NCBI RefSeq assembly: GCF_011745365.1 | Contig: NW_024468911.1 | Location: forward strand, 2,040,759 to 2,104,758 | DNA from: Cryphonectria parasitica EP155 | Lineage: Eukaryota > Ascomycota > Sordariomycetes > Diaporthales > Cryphonectriaceae | DNA length: 64,000 nucleotides | Reading direction: 5' to 3' | In this document: positions 26,585-37,823 of the stretch, one piece after another | Position numbering within the stretch: position 1 is the first letter of the stretch | Layout of the letters: every line of letters starts with the position of its first letter | Notes under the pieces: generated by a model | Database searches by the model: none | What the model was told of the DNA's origin: nothing | Seen by the model: only the letters and a program-made list of their open reading frames with translations | Translations under genes and position numbers: made by a program

Positions 26585-26763
26585 AGCGGTAGTACTGGAG
26601 AGATTGTATATATGTAAATCTGATCACCATGAGAGAAAAGTTCAGCTCTATGAGGCGCCTGAAAACCTGAAAGAAACCTTCCTAAATAAATCATGACTGC
26701 ATTAAAAAAACAACTTGATCGTCAATGATAACTCCCATCCTCATCACTTTCCTATCCATGCAC

Positions 26764-29700
26764 CTAGTTCAAAGTAGGGACCTCAATTTCTAGAACTTGG
26801 GTCAGTAAAATGTACCTTGACAATGGCTTGTGGGAATACGCAATTACATGTAGAGCTCCAAGTTTGTCATCTGGCCCTTCGCCATCATGTGGAGCGAGCA
26901 AAACACCTGCTAGTTGCTTTTTCGTGGCTTGAAGTTCCATGATTTGCTATTCAAGGAAACACAGGTCCATCATCAATGTTTGTCCAGGACTTAGTAGCAT
27001 ATAAGGCATTTACTTACCTTTTCGAAAGAGTCCCTGATGTAGAAACGGATGGTCGTCACTTCTCGGGTTTGACCGAGGCGGTGGACTCTTGCGAGAGCTT
27101 GCTCTTCCAGATTTGGGTTCCTTGGGGTTATATTGGTCAACACTCATGGACTCAAGCAACAGGAATCCAGTGGTCAAGAATTGGGATCAAGGTATATACC
27201 AGTGAGGCTCTATGAGATAAGCACGTGAAGCGGCAATAAGAGTCAAACTTTGCATCAAACCCGTCAGCCATGAAGACACAAATGCGATAGGCCTAGATCT
27301 GAGAGAGGCCATAGATCTGGAACTTACCCGACAGCACCACATGAAAGCGTCAGCAGCATGACCTGGATACTCGGATCCGTCTTGAAACGATGGACGACTC
27401 CTTGTCGCTCCTTCTGGGGCACTTTGCCATCGAAGCGAATATTGCCGACAGAACATTGTCTCAGCCCGGCTTCCACCAAGTCAAGAGTCAATCTCCAAGC
27501 TGAGAACACAACACTGCTATTTTTTAGTGTGACTGTTGCACAGGTTTGGGTTGCATGGGCACGTTACCACTTAGTCTCCTTCGGGAGACACTTGATGTCA
27601 GTCACCAGTGCTTGAATTTTAGACGGTAAGTCGAGTCCCGTTCGGGGATGCAATGTCTGTAAAGACGCAATCTCTTCAACGGCCTGGCCAATAAGAGTCA
27701 CAGTCGCTCCAGGGCACGGTGGGCTGTGGCTGCACGCAACCTCAGCACGGGATCTCTGAATCTTGCCGACGCACTCGCCACAGCAAAATTGCATGCAGCG
27801 GAAGAATTTCCCTTCTCCTTTGCCATCGACAGGGTCCAGTAAGCTCTCTGTAACCTCCAGACTCGACGAGCAATGCAGACAGGAGACCGGGTCCATTTCG
27901 CGTTGTGCGTTGAATGTCTGTTGCGCCACGGCTTCCCAGCTGTCATTAAGACGCTTGCTGAGATCGTGTCTGATATAGTAGTGTAGTCCCAGGTTGCAGA
28001 AGAGCCTCAGAGACTCGATTTGTTGGAGAACATTGACGTAAGCAACACCCTTCGAGGGATCTGACCCTGATTGCAACGCTTCGTCGATATTCATAATTGC
28101 TTGCCCTCGAATCGCTTCATATGCCTCTCTCTCCTGTCTGCTGAACTCGACTGGATATTTCAGGTCTCGTCGACAGGGGAGGGATATCGTGGTTTTCGGC
28201 CGTCGAAGCACCAAAGATGCTGATAAATATTTCAATCGCTGGATGCCCTTCTCGTCGTCGCCAGACTTCCACGGGTTGGAAATGTCTGCCTTGGATTGTT
28301 TGAGGTCGTGGTAAGGGTATGCTCGTATGAACTTCAGGAGGCTTGCCAGGTCATCGAGACGGTTCTGTACCAGTTTTAGAAATCGGAGCCCCTCCGTGTA
28401 GATTGTCAATAGTACGGAAGACCTCACACTTACCTGGATTGGAGTCCCAGTCACAGCCCAACGCGAGGTTGCCGCAAGATCGCAGACAGCGCGAGATATT
28501 TGCGAGTGGTCGTTGCGGATGAAATGTGCTGCAAGCCTTGATGAGCTGAGGTTCTCTTCTCAGAGTGACCAGACCGCACGTGAGGCCTTACCTTCATCCA
28601 GAATAATTCTTCTCCAATGAAGCGAGAACAACACCGAGTCATTCTTACTTTCCTGCTTCTTCCATTCTGCAGACACTGTATGGTACGTCGTCAAGACAAC
28701 ATTGACTTCATGTGTGTCCCGAACATTGAGCAGTCTGTTCTTCCCATAGTGTAGCCTGAACCTGAATGTGCTCCCGAACATATGGCTGGAAAATCATCAA
28801 TTCATAGCTTCACGATGATTAGGGACGGTATTAAGCTCTTACTCTGATATTTGTTCTTGCCAAGTACCGAGAACTGATGTTTACGTCAGCAGAAACTTTT
28901 GGACTACATCTGAGACGCTGTGATACTCGAAGTTCCAAGATTGGGCCTAGGTTGGGCAATGAATGTGTACTTACGTGGCGGTGGAATGATGATGAGAGTT
29001 GCGGGGACGGGCTCTTTACCATCCAGTCCATTCAGAGACGAATGATACCAAGGGTGTTGTGGAACATCAATGTCAGTTGCCGCGAGCGAAATCATGGTGA
29101 GTGTTTTGCCGAATCCCATCAGGTCCGCCATAATACCCTCTGAAAGGCGGCGGCTCCTCGAATTCGACCGCGCCAGATATTTTGTTTAGGAAACTTGCTC
29201 AAACTTAATTCGTCTCCTTCGCTTAATGGGGGCTCGGAATGCTTACTGTAATCCTCGTGAGGCATCTCTCACCTCCCAGATATCGCCGTCTTCTCGAAAT
29301 GCCCAACCTTTTTCTCGTTTCATCATAAATGTCAGGGCCTGTCTCTGGTGTCTAATCATAGTCAAGTCAGCAGAAAGTTTTTTTTTTCTCTTTTTTCATA
29401 ACTTTTCATCTTCAGGCACTTGCTTTTTGAGGCTTGTCCGCGTGGCCGTTGGCTGCGGTGCTTCCTCCAAATGAGCATGGTTGCTCAGAAGATCAAGAAG
29501 ATCAGGCTGATTTCCAATTTCTTGGAACCCTAGTAGTCTCGAATTCTGTGCTGATACTTCACGAACCAGGGAACAAGAGCCTGGCTGCTCGAAGGATAAC
29601 CGATGAGGGTTGCAGTACCGAAGCCCGGAATACTGTTCGCTGACGTTCACAGGATCTTGAAGGTAAACATCTAGATACGATTACATTAGCATCGATCCAT

Positions 29701-30949
29701 GGACAATCTCCCGTGATAGAATCAGAAAACTGAAGAGAGTTGTTGAGGCATTGTAATGTAACAACAACGTTGCCACAGGAAAATAGTGACGGGGAAGGCT
29801 CAGATATGAACATATCATAAAAAGCATAACTGAGAAAAAGGCCAAGAAAAGGGGATAGAGAAAGAGAGAAAGCCGGGGGGGGGGGGGAGAGACGATAAGA
29901 AATATGAATTGAAGAAAGAGCTAACGACAATGCATAGGGAAGATTCTCGATGGGAGCCAAGGGCAAAAGCAAGGGGAGTGGCAATGACTAAATGGATTGA
30001 CCAGAGTTCACATACCATATTCCTGCAACCAGCTTCCGATTTCCTCGAGAAGATCCAGGGCTCCAAACACAACAATGCTTAGAGAGCATGGGCATTGTGT
30101 AAATGCACGGTCTGGTTTGTTTGACGTCGGGGATTCCTCCACGGCGCAAAACACTTGGAGATCCAGTGACTTCTCGTCCAGAAGACCCTGAATCATTTGT
30201 TCGTGCTCCGAAATAATGCGGCCCTGAATGTCACAACTTCGGTCCTTGGAGACGAAATGATTCGATGAATCTATGTCAACATCAAAGAGTCGAGGTATAC
30301 TGAAAGATTGAGATTGGAAGCATCTTCCAGCGATGTTTTGAATCTGTTGCGCTCTGTTTAACTTCCAGTCACACTCTGATTAGAGAATGCTATTTCATAC
30401 CATTCCGAAGCAAACTCTCTCTTCTACCCATGTTTGACATGGGGCTAGTACGTCACACGATGGCTGAGTCCCAGCTCTCATTCCATATTGAATCGTTGCT
30501 TGGTTGGAATGCTGTGGTGTTTGCACAAGTTCTTCAGTCTCCACTGACCTGAAAGGATCCACTTGCAACGAATTCCAAAATGGATCGAAGGCCGGGCCCG
30601 GCTGCAATGGTATCTGGCATTGATTCAGTGCGGAATCCTGACTTCGTTCTATGATCAAATGTCGAGCCGTCTGAGGAGTTGAACATGCTATGCTATTGTA
30701 GGCTATCATCTCAACAATAATATGGTGCAGTTAGCAGATGTTGGCTGGCGAGGTCTCCATGGTTCCAATATGAGTACATTTAAGCATACCTGTCGAGAAT
30801 GATTGGGAATATTCTCTTGTCTCCCAATAGCCATTTGACTGACTATAGGATTGCTGGGTATCCTCAATACTGGCAATGAGAGGAGAAACATCGTACCCCT
30901 CATCTACGCGGCGACGTTTTGGCTTGTGGTCCGTGGGGTCACGGTCCAT
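26764..30949 (-). CDS. SNF2-family helicase, RAD5/RAD16-like, with a probable frame break
   Basis: DNA-dependent ATPase/translocase of the SNF2 superfamily with an internal RING-like Cys/His cluster. At least 14 exons. N-terminal ones are 30949-30790, about 30702-30401, 30343-30016, 29670-29424, 29351-29247 and 29193 onward. The N-terminus has a basic KPKRRR nuclear signal. ATPase motifs: MGFGKT (Walker A, unusual; DEMGLGKT is typical), ILDEAH, VTGTPIQNRLDDL, the C-x2-C...C-x2-C cluster (about 27700-27890), VVFSAW, SCGAVGLTLIAASR, and EEQALARVHRLGQT. The tail ends EVPTLN at TAG 26766-26764. Just before Walker A the conserved EEPPPFRG segment is in a different frame from GIMADLMG, which needs about two more bases (near 29135-29142). 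One intron appears to be GC-AG, another is 345 nt. Either a recent pseudogene or a sequence error. Confidence 0.82.
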
Positions 30950-31441
30950 TGTTAAGTCTTGGCCTGAATGGCTTCCGAGGCCCAAGAGACTTGAGTGTTG
31001 CACACCTTATTGATAGTTTCCGCATCAATCTAGTCTGCCGGTCAAAAAAGATGGCATACGGACTTTTGAGGAGAAGACAAGTCAGACAGGTAGAACCGAA
31101 ATTTTTGTCGACTGGCTTAGCTAACATAATTACATTTGTTGAATCACTAGCCTTGTGATTTGGGGGCCGAGGGAAGCTTAAATGAGGCTGTACCAGCTCA
31201 CGCGTATCATTTATGCATGTGCCACATACTTGCATGTAGGCTACCTGAGTGTAGTTTGGTCTGGTATCGAGGATTATGAGGCTCTCCTGTCCTGGAAGTA
31301 TATTAATGCTCCATGCCTGTGGCGTTCTTACCTTACCCCTCCTCGATGCTGACTTTTTCTGAGTTCTTCTATCAAGTCCCTGATGTTTCTCTGCCATGTC
31401 GATTGCACTTCTTTCACCCTGCCATATATTGTGGATTCAAG
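30950..31441. other. Divergent promoter region, helicase and NACHT gene
   Basis: 492 bp between the start codons of two divergently transcribed genes. AT-rich, no recognisable gene. Both flanking genes appear damaged. Confidence 0.55.
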
Positions 31442-32688
31442 ATGCCTTTGACCAAACCTGTACCGGCCGCTGTGCGGCAGACGATGTGGACTGCTTTCGA
31501 CAATCTGGAAAAAACGATTGCCCCACATGATTCCAAGGACTTTCATTCTGCAACTTTACAGAGCGTTCGACAGGAAGCCCTTGACATCGAAAATCAATTG
31601 GCTGCCAGACAATCACTGCGCAATATGCGACGTCTGATGCCACTGTTTACGGCACTCGAGCATTACTCCAGCGTCGTACACATTCTCTGCAATGGAACAC
31701 AGTTTTTGCCATGGATATGGGCTCCGATCACCCTCATCTTGCGGATCTCATGCGAATACATTGAGGCCTTTGATATGATTATCAAAGCGTACAGCAGAAT
31801 TGCAGAATCGATGCCACGATTTCAGATTCTTGGAGACACCTTCTATGGCGATGCGAAGTTCTATGAAGCTCTAGCGGCATTTTACGCAGACATATTGGAA
31901 TTTCACAAGCATGCCTATAAATTTGTTCGTCGAAGTGGTAAGTGGCACATGCTTATCATCACCCCAAGCGCCTGCTCTGCAACTATGCGATTCTAAATTA
32001 TATACATCAGGTTGGAAACTCTTGTTTCTTACATCATGGGGCAGATTCCAAAGGCGATTCGACAACATCCTAGATGATATGAAACGACATGAGGACCTCA
32101 TTGACAAAGAAGCGAATGCAAGAGATATTGCAGAAGCACGCAAGATGCGTCAAGGATTGGATGCGTGGAAGAAAGCTAGCCTTGAGAAGATTGACCACGA
32201 CACCAAAGAACAGACGGTCAGGGAATTTCATGCCGCACAGTCATGGCTACGCATAGACAACTCCGACCAACTGGCTATCTTTAAGTCCATTGCCGACCAT
32301 GGCAACAAGTACTCGGGGACCTGTGGATGGATCCTCAAGAATGCTAAAATCCGGTTCTGGTTACAAAGGAAGCTGGAAACCCCCATGCTCAGGTTGTCGG
32401 GCACTGCAGGTTCTGGGAAAAGCGTCATATCGACGCAACTGATCAAGTTCATGCAGGCATCTGGGCACATGACAGTGCTCTATCATTTTTGCATGAACAC
32501 TTCCCCCAAGTCATCAGAATATGACCAGGTCTTAAAGTCTCTGCTTGAACAGCTACTTCGTCGCGACTCGATTTTGACAGGGCACGTCTATGACGACTAT
32601 ATTCTCAAAAAACAGTCAACAACGTTGCCACAACTTGAGCAGCTAGTCCTGACTCTTCTCATAAGCTCTTCAGAGGAAGTGAACCAAG

Positions 32689-32693
32689 AAAGC
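32689..32693. repeat. Target-site duplication, left copy (AAAGC)
   Basis: The five bases just outside the left LTR match those just outside the right LTR. They are part of the host NACHT coding exon (codons for Glu-Ser). Confidence 0.93.
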
Positions 32694-32947
32694 TGTAGAA
32701 GGCACTCTATGGTGTACTACAAATGGTAAAAGGGAAGATGATTCGTTCTTTACTATCTTAAAAGGCGCTTTGCCAACTGCCTGTCTATATAGAAAGGAAC
32801 AGTAGGCGCTAGTCCTAATTAGGACAGAAACACCAGTAACTCACAACTTGCCCTAGCCTAGTGAATGGCTAAGGGGTTAGTCACTATTTCCTGTGACTGC
32901 CAGCCCAGGGCCCCACTTTTCATTCAAGCCCTATGGCTGCTGCCACA
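32694..32947 (-). repeat. Left LTR (3' LTR of the element)
   Basis: 254 bp, TGTAGAAGG to GCTGCCACA, 253/254 identical to the right LTR. Contains a perfect 14-bp palindrome GTCCTAATTAGGAC (32812-32825) and a TATATAG segment nearby, which could be the core promoter. Confidence 0.97.
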
Positions 32948-32999
32948 AGTGCCGGCCACAGAGAAACGTTGCTGCTGTCCTCAGCAGCTGCCCCTTGTC

Positions 33000-34859
33000 T
33001 CACGAGATCACGAGCTCTCGTACCAGTCTCGTGCTTCGTCTGAGCTCAGAACCCGCTCCAGGGGCCTTGTTTCCATACTTTTCGGCTTCCTGAGAAGCCT
33101 CAGACGCGTCTGCCCACGCGTTATTGTTGCCGGCCGGGGGTGCCAGGTTCTTGCGAGGCCGGCCACGCTTCCGCTTCACGGGGGCAGCCGTGCCTCCATC
33201 CACGATGGCCTCGGTGCCGTCGTTCTTGGGGGCCTTGAGGGCCTTGGTGAGGACTTCCGTTGCCTTCTCAGGGTGTGCACGTTCGTAGTCCTCGATGAGT
33301 TCAGGGCACCTGAGGCTCCTCAGGTCCTTCCATCGGTCGTGCCGTAAAGACCATCCCTTCCATCGCACCAAGTATCGCACAGTATTCTTGCCGCCTCGTC
33401 GCTCGATTTTCTTATCAACGATGCGCTCGACTTCGTAGTAATCCTCGTTGGAAGCCATGGAGTCGTCGCTATTCTCATTATGCTCGATTGGGCCTAGCTC
33501 GGGCTGCTAGCAATTGAAGGGATCGTTCGTGGGCTTATACCAGCTCAAGTACTGGATGCTGACCACTGGATGAACTTGAATATCAGCATCATAGTCATCC
33601 GTTTTGAAATCAAGCTTGTAAGCCAAAGGCGACATCTTTCTGATGATTGTGAAAGAGCCTTCTCGGAGTGCTTGAATCTTATTGTTTTAGCGCTGTAGCA
33701 GCTTGTACGCCTTTCCGAGCTTCAACCAGATCTTGTTGCCCTTCTTGTATTCCTTATATTAGTGCTTAGCATCGTATACGCATTTGTTGCTTGCTGCAAC
33801 GATATCCATTGCTAGTTGAGCATCCCTTCGCAGATGCTTGCACATAAAGCGGATATCAGAAAGCTGTTTGGTGATATTGATCAATCGGTCGGATGATAAC
33901 TGGATCTTGAATCCGAACAGATACTCGTAAAGGCTTGCGTTAATTGAGCGCTGGTGAGCATTATTCAGATTCCACTGCAAAGAGGGAATTAGGTTAATCC
34001 AAACCTCGTTAGAGTGCTCAGCTGCGTGATATCGAATGGCTAGCTCAACATCCTGGTTCTTTCGTTCAGCCGCTCCATCAGCCTGAGAGTGGTGTGCTGT
34101 TGTTATCTGCAGGCGCATGCTAAAGGCTTTCCACAGGCCTGTTCAGTAGTTTGAGGTGAACTTCGCATTGCAGTCTGATATAATCGCTCGAGGGCATGCC
34201 CAATCGCTCAACAGGAGATGCTTACCCAGGACTGCTCCTCACTGTTTAGCTGAATAGATTGAGTGGCCAGGGATCAACAGGGTTCTTTTTGAGGTCTTGC
34301 AGATAACAGGCATCAGCAAGTTGTACGCCTTGAAGCCTTTGAGTTGCCACGGAGTGCCTGTCAACTCGACTAAGAGCAAACCTAGAATGAAATCGAGCGA
34401 GATTGTGTGCATGAGTTCCAAGGGAGCTTGGATTAGCTGAAGAAGGCCTGCAGGCTTCTGGTTATCCTTTTTTTGAGCGCCACACTCGTAGCAGTAGTCG
34501 ATGTACTGGGAGACTAGAGCTCGCTTCCGTCGGAAGTGAAGGCTATCCAACTCGGCTATCATGCAATCTCTGCCAAAGTGGTGTTTATCATCGTGAGCGT
34601 TGCGCAGGAGCTTCTGCACGAGAGGCCAGGGAATAACGAGGCGTTCCTTTCCATTATTATCGCAGTTATATAACAACTGATCCTTCAGACGGAATGGGTA
34701 GCCGGGCTTAGAAGCAGAAACAACATCCTCGTTGCAAACCAGAACTGGGGGCTTCTTTCCAGCTGAACCAATCTTCATCAGGTCTGTAATGATATTCCAG
34801 TAGACCGAGTCTTCCTTATATGCCTGCCAGAAGCGCTGGCGCATTGAATCAGGCATCTA
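33000..34859 (-). pseudogene. Retroelement integrase, chromodomain and AT-hook region (stops present)
   Basis: The frame continues that of RT with stop codons at about 34857, 34239, 34155, 33759, 33687 and 33507. Visible: the integrase zinc-binding region (His pair in HDDKHHFGRD, Cys pair in CYECGA), a core with an ISDxxxKF segment containing one catalytic Asp, and TTAHHSQADGAAERKNQ carrying the catalytic Glu. The last part (33458-33000, 152 codons) is free of stops and begins with an ATG. It has a chromodomain (DYYEVERIVD, VRYLVRWKGW, IEDYER; residues about 6-60) and then an AT-hook core (KRKRGRPRKN, about 33147-33176). Chromodomains of such elements bind methylated histone tails and bias integration. 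The stops would prevent a full polyprotein. Confidence 0.88.
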
Positions 34860-37823
34860 GGCCTCCGCCAGGGTGAGGAAAACTGTAGGAAGATCATCAA
34901 CTACCGTATCGAGAGTCGCTGATTTGTCACTCCCGCGTGCCTCCGCGTCCCCATCTGCCAACAGACAGAACAGGGCATCAGGCACATAGTTGAGCTTCCC
35001 CGCCAGATGATGAATATCGAACTGGTACTAGCTGAGGTAGATAGAAGCATTGACGAGGCGTTGATTTGCGCAGTCTGTTAACGAGGTATCGAGATGCGTC
35101 TGATTGACGATTCTATGCGTAGCATCATAGTCCGTGAGAATAATAATCAGCTGTGCTTGATTTGATTGAATCAGCTTGCACAAACGCTTTGTAGCCCAGA
35201 TCAGATATACAACCTCCTGCTCTGAGAGACCGTAGTTCATCTCGGCCTTCGTCAGGCAGCAGCTGAGGAATATCACGGGCTTGACAGCATGCGATGGTAT
35301 TGGCTGGCCTGGCTGCTAGGCATACCCCTTCTTCAGTTGGAAGATCATCACGCTGAAGCTGCGCTGGAGACAGCTATCCACTTGAATAAACAGCTTTTGC
35401 TCCGGCTTCATATGATACAAGCGCATCTTCTTGCAAATGGTGCTCTGCAAGTTCTTAAAGGCCATCTTCTCTGCGTCTGTAGGCTTGTAGTACATACAGC
35501 ATGTGTATACTTGACGCTGCAACTTCTTCCCAGAAGTGATCTTTCCGAGCTTACAGCCCTCTGCAAGGAGCGCTGTTTTTCTCAGCTGAAGTGGCTCCAC
35601 AAGCTGGGCGTAGTAGGGGATCATTGTTCGAAGGAAACCAGTTGCGCCCAGATACGTCTCGAGGTCCTTGAGATTCCTGGGGAAGGTTATCTTCCGAAAG
35701 GCTTCCATACGATTCTTCGTGGTAGACAGACCAAGAGCATCGACATAGAAGCCAAGAAGCTTAACTGAGAGAAAGCTAACATTGCTCTTCGTGAGAGAGA
35801 TGAATATCCCCTTCTTGTCGAACAGGCCAAGAGCTGTATCGAGATGCTTCAAATGATTCTCAAAGGTGTTCGAAAAGATCACGATATTGTTAATAAAGGC
35901 TTTGATGTAGTACCAGTGCTCATGAAGCAGGCGATCTATATACCTCTGAGCATGAGCTGGCGAGTTGCAATAGCCCATCAGAGCCACAGTTAGCCGCTCG
36001 AGGCCACAGTGCATAATCATTGTTTGTTGATCCTGATGATCCGGGTATACAAGGAATTGATAGAAGAAAGCTGTAGCATCGATAACCGTGATATAGCTCT
36101 TCCCATGAATAGCCTCGATAAGGTCTGACTGCAGTGATAGCAGGTAGTTATTAGGGACAGCTCATTTGTTGATAGCCCTAAGGTCTGCTACAATGCAACC
36201 CTTTTCTTGACCGTAGATCGTCCGCCAGACTACGAAGATTAGTAAGGCGAATGAGCAGATATCGTTAGCGAACTCGAGGCAGCCCGTCTTATGCATTCCC
36301 TCGTAGACCTGATCGATGAAAAGCTTGTTCTTGCAAGAGACAGGGTAACGGGGATGATTCAGTTTCGCATGCTGCCAGCTATCTATTAAGAGGATCTTTA
36401 TCATCTGGTCTTCGGGCATATCAAGGGAGGCCTTATGCTTCCATACTGCGGGGTATTTCTCGATGATCCTCTTGAACTTCTGTGCCTTGCTAGAGTTCTG
36501 CGAACAAATGCGAATGCTGTTATCGAGGATGATGGCTGGGGCTTCGTTAGGAGTCTTGATGTTAAGCGAGCTCTTGATGAGGGTTGTTAGCTTGCGAAGA
36601 TCGATATCATGATTATCAGGAGGTACAGTTCCCATGATCGGAGACAGGTTAACGCTATAAGCCATCCCCATATTGCCAAGGAACTGATATATGGCATCGC
36701 TATAAGGGATGGAAGATAGGCTATCTTCATATAGGAACTCGCCTACGGAGCGTGTTTCCGTCTCAGCGCCTTGAGCCGTGGCGATGATTTCCGATGTAAG
36801 GTTGAACTCGGCGTTGACAGGCATCTAACCCTCTGGGATCTCCATCGAGGGCGTGAACTGTGCATCAAAGGCGCCTATGGCGCTGGTGTTGATCGGTTGA
36901 CAGACTGAAGTTAGGCCTCCCAGGGCTGCTGCTACAGCCAAGGTCTTCACAGCGCCTTTGAAGGTGGTTTTGAACTATTCAGTATCTTCATACTCGTGGA
37001 TAGTTCCCATTTGCATTCCCTTAGGGATTTTGATAGCTTCCTTCGTAGCGTTGTGCAGTGCCACAACTGCAGGCGAGGAAGCGTCGATCTGAGCGTTCAG
37101 TGCAGCGCTGTGGGTGGATGTAAAGGAAAAGGAGCGATCCTTGGGCAGCTCAGCGTATCTCACCGCCACTTTGGCGGTCTCGCCAGGGCTGATGATATAG
37201 GCGTAAGCTATGCTCACCTTTCGAATAGTGGGTAAGAGAGCCTGGCGCTGGACTTCGAACAGCACTCTGAAGTTGCCTTGACCAGGGTATGTGATAGCCT
37301 GATTCTTATAGCTGATGATGGCTTTTCGAGCTTTGAGCTATCCGTTGCTGATGAGGGCTCCAGCTGGCAGATCGTCCACGATTCAGGCTCCTACGCGCTG
37401 GCGGAGGAGCCCAGGAGTGCTATCGACGCGCTGGCCACAGGCGTAGAAGTCCCATTCAGCATACTTGGACAGCGTAATCATGCCTTTTCCCACTCCTCCG
37501 ATCTTTTGAGGCTTGCGAACTGTGATATCTGCAGCTGGGAACTGTTGGAGGAATTTTCGGTTAACGAGGTCGTAACTAGTACCTGTATCCTTGCAAAGAG
37601 TCATATCTGGACCGCTGGAAGTAGCTCGAATGGTAACTTTCATGTGAGTATAGCCGCTGATGGGCTCGTTTAGCTGCTTTTCAGGCGCAGCCTCCGCAAG
37701 GATATCCTTATCGCAGTACTGAACGGGTGGCGAGCTCGTCTTGGGAGAAGGTGTTCCGAATGAAACAGCCTGTTTCAGGCGCTTCTTGATCTCCTTGAAG
37801 ACATTTGTCTTCTGATCGCACTC
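34860..37823 (-). pseudogene. Retroelement protease, reverse transcriptase and RNase H region (dead)
   Basis: In frame with gag and integrase. The aspartic protease has its DTG in DTGTSYD (about 37580). RT is recognisable from VADLRAINK, DATAFFYQF and GYCNSPAHAQRYID, but the catalytic YxDD/FxDD box reads FINN (35886-35891), so both metal-binding Asp residues are Asn. Family arginines appear as Cys in two places (HCG, GYCNS). The RNase H region retains GLSEQEVVYLIWATKR and a TDYDA segment. In-frame stops: about 37383, 37338, 36975, 36825, 36162, 35316 and 35028. All could arise by C-to-T changes in CAG, CAA or CGA codons. No frameshift was found. Confidence 0.88.
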
